Assembly: GCF_902859725.1 (NCBI RefSeq) | Contig: NZ_CADIJP010000025.1 | Location: forward strand, 1-64,000 | Origin: Achromobacter mucicolens | Lineage (GTDB): Bacteria; Pseudomonadota; Gammaproteobacteria; Burkholderiales; Burkholderiaceae_B | Direction: 5' to 3' | DNA: 64,000 nucleotides | Part shown: positions 9,674 to 18,272 of the stretch, piece by piece | Numbering within the stretch: position 1 is the first letter of the stretch | Layout of the letters: every line of letters starts with the position of its first letter | Notes under the pieces: model-generated | What the model was told of the DNA's origin: nothing | The model's input: only the letters and a program-made list of their open reading frames with translations | The model's database searches: none | Position numbers and translations under genes: made by a program

Positions 9674-11281
9674 TTACGGCAGCACGACGTTGCGCAGGTC
9701 GAGCACGTCGTCGGCGCGCTGGATGACGGTGACGTTTTCCTTCACGCCCCACGACATGGGCTGCTGGTGCAGCGGCAGGTAGCCGAAGTCGCTGCGCACG
9801 ATGCCAAAGGCTTCCTTGATCATCGCGTTGCGCTTGGCCTGATCGGTTTCGACGCCGATCTTGTTGGTCAGCTCATCGACCTTCTTGTTGCAGTAGCCGC
9901 CCAGGTTGAACTGGCCCGCGGCCGTCTTGGCGTCGCGGCACGAGGTCAGGTTCAGGAGCGTGTTGTGCGCATCGGTGGAGCTGGGCGTCCAGCCCAGCAT
10001 GTACATGCTGGTCTGGTTGCCGGCCTGCAGCAGGATCTTGCCGAAGTACTTGGACTTGGTCTGCGCCAGCAGGTTGATCTTGATGCCCACGCGCGCCAGC
10101 ATGCCGGCCACGGCCTGGCAGACCTTCTCGTCGTTGACGTAGCGGTCGTTCGGGCAGTCCATCGTCACGGTGAAGCCCTTGGGATAGCCGGCTTCGGCAA
10201 GCAGCTTCTTGGCGCGCTCGGGATCGGGCTTGTACGGCGCGCCGAACGATTCGTCATAACCGTTGATGGACGTGGCGATCAGGGTGCCCAGCGGCTTGGC
10301 CGCGTTGCGCATGATCTTCTCGTTGATGGCCTTGGTGTCCACGGCCAGCACGACGGCCTCGCGCACACGCGCATCCTTGAACGGGTTCTTGCCCTTCACG
10401 TCGGAGAACAGCAACTCGTCGCGGTCCTGGTCCATGCCGATGAAGATGGCGCGGGCTTCGGGCGCGGTCAGCGGCTTGACGCCCTTGGCGTCTTCCAGGC
10501 GTTTCCAGTCCTGCACGGGAACCGGCTGCACGACGTCCATCTCGCCCGAGATCAGCGCGGCCACGCGCGTGGCTTCCTGCGTGATCGGCTGGAAGACGAC
10601 CTCGTCGATGTTGGTCTTGATGTCCTTGTTCCAGTAGCCGTCGTAGCGCTTGAGCACCGTCTTCACGTCGGGCTGGCGTTCGGTCAGCATGAAGGGGCCG
10701 GTGCCGTTGGCGTGCAGGTTGGCGTAGTTGCCCTGGTTGTCGCCCTTGACGTTGGTGGCCTCGGTGGTCTTGTTCTTTTCCGCCCAGTTCTTGCTCATGA
10801 TGTACAGGAACACCCATTCGCGCGGCAGGATGGGGTTGGGCGTGGGCGTGGTGACTTCGATGGTGTAGTCGTCCACTTTCTTGATGTCGCTGGCCTTGGC
10901 GCCATAGCCCTTCATGTCCGAGCCCGGCGTCAGGCTGCGCTTCCACGAGAAGATCACGTCGTCGGCGGTGAAGGGTGAGCCGTCATGGAACTTGACGCCC
11001 TTGCGCAGCTTGAAGACCCATTTGGTGGGCTCGGGGTTTTCCCAGCTCTCGGCGAGCAGCGGCGTGAGCTTCAGGTTGCCGTCGTAGCCCGCCAGCGTTT
11101 CATAGATGTTGCCCTGGAACCCCAGCGTGAAGGTTTCGTTCAGGGCCATGGGGTCCATCGACGTGGCGTCGCCTTGATACGACCAGTGCAGCGTTTTGGC
11201 GGCCGCGCCGGCGCTGAAGGCCAGCGAGGCGGCCACGGCAGCGGCAAGCGCCGCCTGCTTGAAGTGGGGAAAAGTACGCAT
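9674..11281 (-). CDS. Periplasmic solute-binding protein, family 5 (peptide/opine/nickel type)
   Basis: A 535-residue extracytoplasmic binding protein. Start ATG 11281 gives a Sec signal peptide (basic start, Ala-rich core, cleavage near residue 28 at AAA-KT) and has GGAG 10 nt upstream; an ATG 9 nt earlier and a longer open frame to 11359 are less likely. Family 5 features: the YQGDATSMDP start of the mature protein, LAESWE near 65 and KLRKGVKFHDGSPFTADDV near 82. It is the first gene of the operon, with permeases, fused ATPase and amidohydrolase following. The ligand is unknown; the family takes di-/oligopeptides, glutathione, opines or metals. Confidence 0.92.
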   Translation of the reverse strand: MRTFPHFKQAALAAAVAASLAFSAGAAAKTLHWSYQGDATSMDPMALNETFTLGFQGNIYETLAGYDGNLKLTPLLAESWENPEPTKWVFKLRKGVKFHDGSPFTADDVIFSWKRSLTPGSDMKGYGAKASDIKKVDDYTIEVTTPTPNPILPREWVFLYIMSKNWAEKNKTTEATNVKGDNQGNYANLHANGTGPFMLTERQPDVKTVLKRYDGYWNKDIKTNIDEVVFQPITQEATRVAALISGEMDVVQPVPVQDWKRLEDAKGVKPLTAPEARAIFIGMDQDRDELLFSDVKGKNPFKDARVREAVVLAVDTKAINEKIMRNAAKPLGTLIATSINGYDESFGAPYKPDPERAKKLLAEAGYPKGFTVTMDCPNDRYVNDEKVCQAVAGMLARVGIKINLLAQTKSKYFGKILLQAGNQTSMYMLGWTPSSTDAHNTLLNLTSCRDAKTAAGQFNLGGYCNKKVDELTNKIGVETDQAKRNAMIKEAFGIVRSDFGYLPLHQQPMSWGVKENVTVIQRADDVLDLRNVVLP

Positions 11282-11437
11282 AGCCCTCATGCTCCGTGTG
11301 GTGCGCGGATTGCGCGACAGAAGTGACAGGGCCCCGGCCCCAAAGGGCATCCGGGGCATGGCGTTGCTGCTGGAGTCGATAGACCCAACCCCTTGTGATT
11401 GGCATGACGGGGACGGACCCGCGCCGATGCAGATCGA

Positions 11438-11467
11438 ATCTTATCGACGCATTCGTTTAAGCGTCAA
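11438..11467 (-). promoter_or_regulatory. Candidate promoter for the ABC/amidohydrolase operon
   Basis: Read on the minus strand: TTGACG (11467-11462), an 18-bp spacer, then TAAGAT (11443-11438). The leader to the ATG at 11281 would be about 150 nt. No other good sigma-70 match is seen between 11282 and 11543. Confidence 0.45.
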
Positions 11468-11543
11468 TTGGTTTGGATTGGGGTAATCACGCGCTTGCCG
11501 GATGCCGTGAATGGTGCGTGCTGCGAGGCGCGCGGGCCGCCGG

Positions 11544-12929
11544 TCAATCTGCCGGAAGCGGCGCGGATGCTAGGGTTTTCGCCAATTCGAGCAGCATGCG
11601 CTTGCGCCGGTCGCTGTCTTCATGGTGTTTACCCAGGGCCGACCATTCCGGCCGGCTGCGCGCTTCTTTCAGTGCGTCTGGCAAGGGGCCCTTGCGCCAG
11701 GCCTCGTCGTCCGGAAGGTCCAGGCGCAACGGCTCGCGCGCGGCGTGGCCGCGGCGCTCCAGCGCTTCGATCAACTGCCGTTGGCGCAGTGCCAGCAACC
11801 GCAGCACGGCATCGTCGACACTGATCTCGCGGTAGCCGCGCAGCTTGCCCGCCACGCGCTTGCCCAGCTTTTCGACGCCCTGCCACAGACCGCCGGCCGC
11901 CGCGCCGATCAGCATGCCGGTGCCCAGGCTGAGACCCGCGCTCATGAGGTCGACGGCCGCGCCGGCCATCGCGCCCGCAGCGGCGCCCATGCCCACCTGC
12001 ACGCCCATGTCCTTGAGCGCCTGCGGATGAAAAAGATCCATGCCCCAACGCTCGCCCTGCAAGGGCAACGCGTCGTCGGCGTAGTCCGAGGTGCGAAAGT
12101 TGTAGAGCGCGAGCAGCGCGTTGACGCAGGTCTGCTCGCGCTGGCGCACCTGGTCGCGCAGTTGGGTCGAGGCGGCGGCAAGCGCGGCGTCGTCGCTGGC
12201 GCTGGACACATGCAGCGCAGCCACATCGATCAACAGGTCCGCGACCAGCTCGTAGGCCGCGGCGTGACGTTCGCGGCGCTGTGCGGCCAGGCTGTCCGAC
12301 AGCCGGGCCAGCGCGCCGGCGTGACGGTCCAGCAGCACGCCAAGCTTGGCGTACAGCTGTTGCTCGCCATCGAGCGGCGGCGCGATCGTGTCGAATTCCA
12401 CGACGGCGTGCAGGCCCAGTCGCGCCATCGCATCACGCCACGCGTCGGCGCGGTGCGCCGGCGCATTGACGAAGTTCAGCACCGGCAATAGCGGGCGTCC
12501 GCAGGCGGCCAGGATGGCGAGTTCGTCGCGGTGCTTGCCCAGCACCGGATCGCGCGCGTCGATCACGTACAGCGCGGCGTCGCAGTCCAGCATCTTGGTC
12601 AGCACGCGCGCCTCTTGTTCGAAGCGGCCGTGCGCTTCGGGCGTGTCCAGGAAACGGCGGATGCGCGCGGGGCCGTCGAGCCGTTCGCCGGGGCGATCCA
12701 GCCGTTCCAGGTATTCCAGCAATGCGATGCTGTCTTCCATGCCGGGCGTGTCGAACCATTCCAGCACGGGCCGGCCATCCAGGCGCAGGCGGGCGCCTTC
12801 GACGTGGCGCGTGGTGCCGGGCCGGTCAGCCACTTCGCCGAAGGTGGTGTCGCGTGTCAGCGTGCGCAGCAGCGACGTCTTTCCGGTATTGGTGTGGCCA
12901 ACGAGCGCGATCTTGATGAGTTCAGCCAT
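11544..12929 (-). CDS. DUF3482-type GTPase, predicted membrane-associated
   Basis: A 461-residue protein with an N-terminal Era/HflX-like G domain: G1 GHTNTGKTS 11-19, a Thr-rich switch near 39-41 and G3 DTPG 60-63. The usual G4 NKxD is not intact; the equivalent strand reads LNFVN at 151-155, so nucleotide specificity is uncertain. The C-terminal half is DUF3482, with a Gly/Ala-rich hydrophobic stretch (about 308-360) that could insert into or lie on the membrane. Its start overlaps the end of the DUF2868 gene by 8 bp, which indicates translational coupling and probably a complex. The cellular role of the family is unknown. Confidence 0.87.
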   Translation of the reverse strand: MAELIKIALVGHTNTGKTSLLRTLTRDTTFGEVADRPGTTRHVEGARLRLDGRPVLEWFDTPGMEDSIALLEYLERLDRPGERLDGPARIRRFLDTPEAHGRFEQEARVLTKMLDCDAALYVIDARDPVLGKHRDELAILAACGRPLLPVLNFVNAPAHRADAWRDAMARLGLHAVVEFDTIAPPLDGEQQLYAKLGVLLDRHAGALARLSDSLAAQRRERHAAAYELVADLLIDVAALHVSSASDDAALAAASTQLRDQVRQREQTCVNALLALYNFRTSDYADDALPLQGERWGMDLFHPQALKDMGVQVGMGAAAGAMAGAAVDLMSAGLSLGTGMLIGAAAGGLWQGVEKLGKRVAGKLRGYREISVDDAVLRLLALRQRQLIEALERRGHAAREPLRLDLPDDEAWRKGPLPDALKEARSRPEWSALGKHHEDSDRRKRMLLELAKTLASAPLPAD

Positions 12930-14379
12930 GGCCGGTCTCCAGCCAGGTCAGCGGCGCAACAGGCGCCAGCAGGATGGCGTCGGCCGGCAGGCCCAGCGCC
13001 AGCAGACGGTCGCGCCAAAGCTCGGCGCGGGTTTCGGTGCCAGCCCCGGCGGGGACGTGGGCGCCGGCTTGCGGCAGGATCAGCCAGACCCGCGTCTGCG
13101 CCGCGTGCGCGGACAGGTCGGCGATCAGAGATAGCGTGCCGCGATCCGGCGTCTGGCGCGCATCGCACGCGATCAAAAGGCGCGCGGCAGCCGATTGCGC
13201 CAGCGCGTCCAGCACGCGGTTGCGTTCCTCGCGCGTGTCCAGGTTGCCCGCCTGGCGGATGCCGTCCGGCAGGTCCGCGGGCGGCCACGGCAGATCCGCG
13301 GGCAGTTCCAGCGCCAGCAGCACCGGTTGACCGCCCAGTCCGTCCAGCGCCGGCGCCCGCACGCGGGGTTCGTGCAGGGGATCGACGGGCCGGTCGATGC
13401 CGGTGGACAGCGCGGGCGGCTCAAGCCGGTCGCGCAGCGTGGAGAAACCGGCCAGCGCGGGGTCGATGCGCACGCGGCGCAAGGCGCGCAGCGTGGCCGC
13501 CACGCACAGCCCGCCGGCAATCAAGCGCGGCACGATGCCGTAGACCACGAGGACGCCGATCAGCCAGAGCGACCACTGCGCCTGCGCGCTGGCCGGCAGG
13601 ACTTGCGTGCCGTCGCTGGCGCGTATGGTCGCGGCGTCGGGCACCGGAAAGCCCAGATGCGCCGGCAGCCAGCCGATGGCCTGCGTCAGCCACACGAACG
13701 ACTCGGGCGCGAGCAGCGTGGTGGCCCAGACGAACCGGTAGCTGGCGGTGGACAGCACCACCAGCAGCGTCGCCAGCGCGGCGCACAGCGCCGTCAGCCA
13801 CAACAGATGGCTGATGCTGCCGAACAAGCCGCGCAACGCGCCCGCGCGCGTCAGCAGGTTCAGGAAGGCCTGTGGCACCAGCGCGCCATCGGGACCGCGC
13901 GCGAGCTTGCGCGTGGCCCACAGCCAGAGGCGGCCCAGGCCGGTGACGGCGGCGGGCCGCAGCAGAAAGCTCGCCAGCCACAGCAGAAAAGTGAGCGCGT
14001 GCAGCCCCAGAAGTGCGCCCATCGCCCACAGCACGTTCACGGCCCGCGTGCCGTCGCCCAGCGCGCCCAGGGCGGCGGCCGCGCCGGAGAGCACGGCCAA
14101 GACGAACAGGACGGCCAGCATGACCACGGCGCTGCGGCGCCAGCCATCGACAAGGGGAATCAGATTTTCGCGTTGCGCCAGCAGCGCGGCGCGGGCAAGG
14201 ATGCGCGCCGGCAGGCCGGCATCGAGCTGGCGCACCTGGCGCACCGCCTGCGCGTCCTCGAGCGGCCCCCAGTGCGCTTCGCGCAATCGGATCAGCTCGG
14301 CCAGCCAGTGCGCGCGCAAGGGGCGCTGAACGGCGCTGTCGATGAGGGGGGATGTATCGCGAGAGGTCGGGGACGGCAT
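12922..14379 (-). CDS. DUF2868 family membrane protein
   Basis: A 485-residue integral membrane protein of the DUF2868 family (function unknown). About four hydrophobic segments are visible: two in tandem around 85-145, one near 195-225 and one near 285-310. A soluble C-terminal domain of about 170 residues follows, with a Rossmann-like LLALELP strand. I chose ATG 14379 because the next residues match the family start; an in-frame ATG at 14472 would add 31 residues. Neither has a clear ribosome site. It overlaps the DUF3482 GTPase gene by 8 bp, and the pairing suggests a membrane GTPase complex. Confidence 0.82.
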   Translation of the reverse strand: MPSPTSRDTSPLIDSAVQRPLRAHWLAELIRLREAHWGPLEDAQAVRQVRQLDAGLPARILARAALLAQRENLIPLVDGWRRSAVVMLAVLFVLAVLSGAAAALGALGDGTRAVNVLWAMGALLGLHALTFLLWLASFLLRPAAVTGLGRLWLWATRKLARGPDGALVPQAFLNLLTRAGALRGLFGSISHLLWLTALCAALATLLVVLSTASYRFVWATTLLAPESFVWLTQAIGWLPAHLGFPVPDAATIRASDGTQVLPASAQAQWSLWLIGVLVVYGIVPRLIAGGLCVAATLRALRRVRIDPALAGFSTLRDRLEPPALSTGIDRPVDPLHEPRVRAPALDGLGGQPVLLALELPADLPWPPADLPDGIRQAGNLDTREERNRVLDALAQSAAARLLIACDARQTPDRGTLSLIADLSAHAAQTRVWLILPQAGAHVPAGAGTETRAELWRDRLLALGLPADAILLAPVAPLTWLETGHG

Positions 14380-14487
14380 CGCGTCGGTGCAGGCGGGAGA
14401 AGGCCGGGAAAGGCCAAGTGAAGCCGCTAGGGCGATGCGCCATTGTAGACCGCGTGTTGCGGCCGGCGGCATCTCGGATCGGTGGGG

Positions 14488-15378
14488 TCAGTGGCTGGCG
14501 CGCGCGCTGCGATACTGGCCCGGCGTGACGCCGATGGCATCGCGAAAGACACGGGCAAGGTGGCTGGCGCTGCCAAAGCCGCTGGCTTGCGCAATGGCCG
14601 CCAGGTCGCCTTTGCCGGCCGCCAGCAGGCTGCGGGCGCGGGCCAGGCGCCGGCCGCGCACCCAGGCATGCGGCGGTTCGCCGAACGAGGCATGGAACAT
14701 GCGGGCAAAGTGATACGTGGACAGCGCGGCGACGCCAGCCAGTTCGTCCAGCGTCAGGGCATCGGACAGATGCGCGTCCACATAGTCCATGACGCGGCGG
14801 CGCACGCCCGGCGCCAGGCCGCCGCGGAGCGGTTGCGGGGTCTTGCGCGTGACACCTTGCGTCAGCAGGTGGTGCAGCACGGTCTCGGCGGCGCTGCTGG
14901 CGGCCAGCCGGTCGGCGGGCTGGTTCCAATCCGTGCCCAGGAGGCGGCGGCAGACGTCGATCAGCGAGTCGTCCTGGATGTAGGTGCGGTCGCGCAGTTC
15001 CAGCGTTCGCGGTTCGCAGTCCAGCCGCATGACGGCTTCGCGGGCCAGCCGCTGCGGGGCGATGTACAGGTGCAGGAAATGCACGTTGTCGTTCATGCTC
15101 CAGCGGGAATGGTGCTCGGCGGGCAGCACGCAGAATTTGCCCGCGCCGCCATGCAGCGAGTCCTGGCCCACGCGAAACGACCGGTCTCCGCCCCGCAGGT
15201 ATAGCGACAGCGTGTGATGGCCGGGCGTTTCGTAGCCCAGCGTTTCGCGGGCGGTGCGCGACCACTGCGATATCGCCATGCCCTCGCCCAGCGACGCGGC
15301 GCGCTCAAGCGTCGCGGTCGAGCGCGACAGCGTGCGGAAAACAGAGAAATCGGCCGGAGCCGTAGCGGGGGTGCCCAT
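14488..15378 (-). CDS. AraC family transcriptional regulator
   Basis: A 296-residue regulator. The C-terminal AraC/XylS DNA-binding domain (about 195-292) has both helix-turn-helix units: LTLDELAGVAALSTYHFARMF, and AAIAQASGFGSASHLARVF with the family-typical PxxYR ending (TPGQYRSA). The N-terminal 190 residues form a cupin-like sensing domain. It is transcribed away from the EamA exporter gene at 15551, with 172 bp between starts, so the exporter is its most likely target. Confidence 0.9.
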   Translation of the reverse strand: MGTPATAPADFSVFRTLSRSTATLERAASLGEGMAISQWSRTARETLGYETPGHHTLSLYLRGGDRSFRVGQDSLHGGAGKFCVLPAEHHSRWSMNDNVHFLHLYIAPQRLAREAVMRLDCEPRTLELRDRTYIQDDSLIDVCRRLLGTDWNQPADRLAASSAAETVLHHLLTQGVTRKTPQPLRGGLAPGVRRRVMDYVDAHLSDALTLDELAGVAALSTYHFARMFHASFGEPPHAWVRGRRLARARSLLAAGKGDLAAIAQASGFGSASHLARVFRDAIGVTPGQYRSARASH

Positions 15379-15550
15379 GGAAAGGAATGCTACTCCCGTC
15401 CACGCGCGCTTGACGCGCCCGATTCGGACAAAAGCGCAAGAACCGGCAATCGGGGCGTGGCGTCGGGGCGCACACTGGATGTCCGGCGATCAAACATGGC
15501 CGCCGATGTCCGTATCAGCACTTCGCGTGGCCTGCCGCGCCCGTCGCATC

Positions 15551-16456
15551 ATGAATCTTTCCCTGTATCTGCTCACTGTCCTGATCTGGGGCTCCACCTG
15601 GATCGCCATCAAGCTGCAGCTTGGCGTGGTGGCCATCCCGGTGTCGATCTTCTACCGCTTCGCGCTGGCGGGCCTGCTGCTCTTCGTGGCGCTGCTTGTC
15701 CTGCGCAAGCTGCAAAAGCTGGACCGGCGCGGTCATTGGCTGTGCGTGGGTCAGGGCCTGTGCCTATTCTGCCTGAACTTCCTGTGCTTCTATTCGGCCA
15801 CGCAGTGGATCCCCAGCGGCCTGGTGTCGGTGGTGTTCTCGGCCGCCACGCTGTGGAACGCGCTCAATGCGCGGCTCTGGTTCGGCACCCGCATCGCGCC
15901 GCGCATCATGGCGGCAGGCGCGCTGGGGTTCTGCGGCCTGGTGCTGCTGTTCTGGCCGGAACTGGCAAGCCAGCAGGCCAGCCACGAAACGCTGCTGGGC
16001 CTGGGCTTTGCGCTGTTGGGCACCCTGTGCTTTTCCACGGGCAACATGCTGTCGTCGCTGCAGCAGCGCGCCGGCATCCGGCCGCTGACCGGCAACGCCT
16101 ACAGCATGCTTTACGGGGCGGGCATTCTGCTGGCCGGCTGCCTGGCCGCGGGCGTGCCGTTCAGCTTCGATTCGTCGCCGGCTTATGTGGGCGCGTTGCT
16201 GTATCTGGCCGTGGTGGGTTCCGTGGTGGGCTTTACCGCGTATCTGACGCTTGTCGGCCGCATGGGGCCCGCACGGGCCGCCTATTGCACGGTGCTGTTT
16301 CCGGTCGTGGCGCTAAGCATATCGACGGTGGTCGAAGGCTACCGCTGGACACCTTATGCAATCGCCGGCCTTGCGCTGGTGATGCTGGGCAACCTGCTCG
16401 TTTTCACGAAATGGTTGCCGTTTTCCAAGCGCTCGGCGCTGGCCGGCCGCGCCTGA
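15551..16456 (+). CDS. EamA/DMT family transporter (10-TM exporter)
   Basis: A 301-residue integral membrane protein with two EamA repeats of about five membrane segments each. The first begins with the hallmark WGSTW (residues 12-16) and the second has the GFTAYLTLVGRMGPARAA region near 225-245. The family mostly exports amino acids and other metabolites from the cytoplasm. ATG 15551 is chosen because the first membrane helix starts immediately after; the open frame runs upstream to 15254 without family-like sequence, and the ribosome site is weak. It is divergent from the AraC regulator and converges on the aminotransferase gene. Confidence 0.88.
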   Translation: MNLSLYLLTVLIWGSTWIAIKLQLGVVAIPVSIFYRFALAGLLLFVALLVLRKLQKLDRRGHWLCVGQGLCLFCLNFLCFYSATQWIPSGLVSVVFSAATLWNALNARLWFGTRIAPRIMAAGALGFCGLVLLFWPELASQQASHETLLGLGFALLGTLCFSTGNMLSSLQQRAGIRPLTGNAYSMLYGAGILLAGCLAAGVPFSFDSSPAYVGALLYLAVVGSVVGFTAYLTLVGRMGPARAAYCTVLFPVVALSISTVVEGYRWTPYAIAGLALVMLGNLLVFTKWLPFSKRSALAGRA

Positions 16457-16469
16457 GCCCATTGCCGCG

Positions 16470-17666
16470 CTAGGCCGCCAGCTTGCGCAAGGCCTGCAGC
16501 AGGCGATCGATTTCGTCGCTGCTCGTCAGATAGCTCACGGACGCACGGGCGATCCGGTCCAGACCACGGGCCTGCATGTCCAGCGGCGTGTACGGCACGC
16601 CGTTGCTGCCGATGGTGATGCCCTGTGCGGCCAGCGCACGCTGAACATCGGCCGCGTCATGTCCGGCCAGGTTGAAGGCGACCAGCCCTGATTGCTCGCG
16701 CCCCTGGTCCAGCATCGACACGCCGGGAATGGCCGCCAGTTCGGCGCGCAGCGCCTGGGCAGTGGCGTCGATGGTGGCGCGGATCGTGTCCAGGCCCAGA
16801 TCCAGTGCTTCGCGCAGGGCATTGGCCAGGCCGCAACGCAGCGCCAATGAATTCTCGGCGGATTCCAGGCGTGCGGCATCGGCGCGCAGTACGGGTTCCC
16901 CGTCCACGCCCAGCGGCGCGGAGTGCGTGTCCACGAAGGCGGGCGTGAGCCGATCCAGGAATTCGCGCCGCACATACAGCAGCCCGGTGCCGCGGGGTCC
17001 GCGCAAGGCCTTGCGGCCCGCGCCGCTCAGCACGTCGCAATCGACTTGCCGCACGTCGATGGGAATCTGCCCCACGGCCTGGGCGCCGTCCACGAAATAG
17101 GGAATATCGTGCTTGCGCGCCACGCGTCCGATCGCGGCGGCCGGATTGATGAGGCCGCCGTTGGCGGGCAGCCACGTCAGCGCAATGAGCCGCACCCTGT
17201 CGTCCAGCATGGCTTCCAGCGCCTGCGGGTCCACGCAGCCGCTGTCGTCCGAGGGGATGGTCTCCAGCGTGGCGCCCGCGCGCTGCGCGATAAGCCGCAT
17301 GGCCGCCAGGTTGCCGCCCCATTCGTGACGGCCCACCAGGATGCGGTCACCGGGCCGCCAGGCCGGCAGCGCCGCAAAGGCGGCGCCCCAGCCCGGCGAG
17401 TTGCCGCCGGTCAGCGCGATCTCCTCGACCTGCGCGTTCAACAGCTGCGCGGCCAGCGTGCGGGCCGCTTCGGTCAGGTCTCGCGCCGCCACGCCCGCTT
17501 CCATCGGCCCCTGCGCCGCTTCACGCTTCAGATGCGCGTGAATGGCCTGAATCGTGGCCGTGGACGGCAAGGATGCGCCGGCGTGATTGAAATGCACAGA
17601 GCTTTGCGTGCCGGGCGCGTGGGCGCGAAGCGCCTGGATGGCGCTCGGGGTCAGGGGGGCGGTCAT
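16470..17666 (-). CDS. Class V aminotransferase-fold PLP enzyme (desulfurase/epimerase-like)
   Basis: A 398-residue PLP enzyme of fold type I, class V. Visible cofactor-site residues: D193 and Q196 in FVDGAQAVG, and the Schiff-base lysine K219 in SGAGRKALRGPRGTG. The N-terminal FNHAGASLPS (26-35) is the substrate-site motif of isopenicillin-N-epimerase-like and cysteine-desulfurase-like members. No conserved catalytic Cys loop of IscS/SufS is evident, so an Fe-S role is unlikely. It lies 24 bp after a RidA-family gene. RidA proteins hydrolyse reactive enamine/imine products of PLP enzymes, so the two probably act together on an amino-acid substrate. Confidence 0.85.
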   Translation of the reverse strand: MTAPLTPSAIQALRAHAPGTQSSVHFNHAGASLPSTATIQAIHAHLKREAAQGPMEAGVAARDLTEAARTLAAQLLNAQVEEIALTGGNSPGWGAAFAALPAWRPGDRILVGRHEWGGNLAAMRLIAQRAGATLETIPSDDSGCVDPQALEAMLDDRVRLIALTWLPANGGLINPAAAIGRVARKHDIPYFVDGAQAVGQIPIDVRQVDCDVLSGAGRKALRGPRGTGLLYVRREFLDRLTPAFVDTHSAPLGVDGEPVLRADAARLESAENSLALRCGLANALREALDLGLDTIRATIDATAQALRAELAAIPGVSMLDQGREQSGLVAFNLAGHDAADVQRALAAQGITIGSNGVPYTPLDMQARGLDRIARASVSYLTSSDEIDRLLQALRKLAA

Positions 17667-17690
17667 GGCGGTTCCTGTCGGGGGGGCGTA

Positions 17691-18164
17691 TCAGGCCGGG
17701 GTCAGCGCGATAACGGCCTCGACTTCCACCGACACGCCCTGCGGCAGGGCAGCAACGCCGACGGCGCTGCGCGCATGGCGTCCGGCGTCGCCGAATACGT
17801 CGACCATCAGGTCCGATGCGCCGTTGGCGATAACGCTTTGGCGATTGAAGTCCGGGGCGCTGGCGACGAACACGCCCAGTTTCACGACACGAGCCACGCG
17901 GTCCAGACGGTCGCCCGTGGCGGCAGCGATCTGCGCCAGGATGCCCAGCGCGCTGGCGCGCGCAGCCTGAACGCCGTCGGCGTCAGACACCTGGTGGCCC
18001 AATTGGCCCAGATACGCGGCCTTGCCATCCTTGCGGGAGATCTGGCCCGAGATGTAGAGCAGGTTGCCCTCCTGGACAAACGGCACATAGTTCGCGGCCG
18101 GGGCGGAGGCGGGATCCAGGGTCAGGCCAAGCTCGGCAACGCGGGCGGAAATGCTGCGGGTCAT
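17691..18164 (-). CDS. RidA family protein (enamine/imine deaminase-like)
   Basis: A 157-residue member of the YjgF/YER057c/UK114 (RidA) superfamily: YVPFVQEGNLLYISGQIS near 26-43, and the conserved arginine region GRHARSAVGVAALPQGVSVEVEA near 124-146. It is longer than classical RidA (about 128), pointing to a diverged RidA subgroup. It lies upstream of the PLP enzyme and downstream of a LysR regulator, all leftward. The likely job is removal of reactive imines formed by the neighbouring enzyme; deaminase activity is inferred from family. Confidence 0.87.
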   Translation of the reverse strand: MTRSISARVAELGLTLDPASAPAANYVPFVQEGNLLYISGQISRKDGKAAYLGQLGHQVSDADGVQAARASALGILAQIAAATGDRLDRVARVVKLGVFVASAPDFNRQSVIANGASDLMVDVFGDAGRHARSAVGVAALPQGVSVEVEAVIALTPA

Positions 18165-18272
18165 ATCGAATCACCTATGGAAAAAGGGAAAGCGCGTCTT
18201 GACGCTCCCCCGATGCTATCGGCCGCGGCGTGGCCTGACCAATCAATTCTTGCGAAGTAGGTATGAGTAAAA

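Noticed and set aside
12531-13814. A 427-codon plus-strand Arg/Ala-rich frame
   Set aside because: Antisense to the DUF2868/DUF3482 pair; composition is typical of GC-rich shadow frames.
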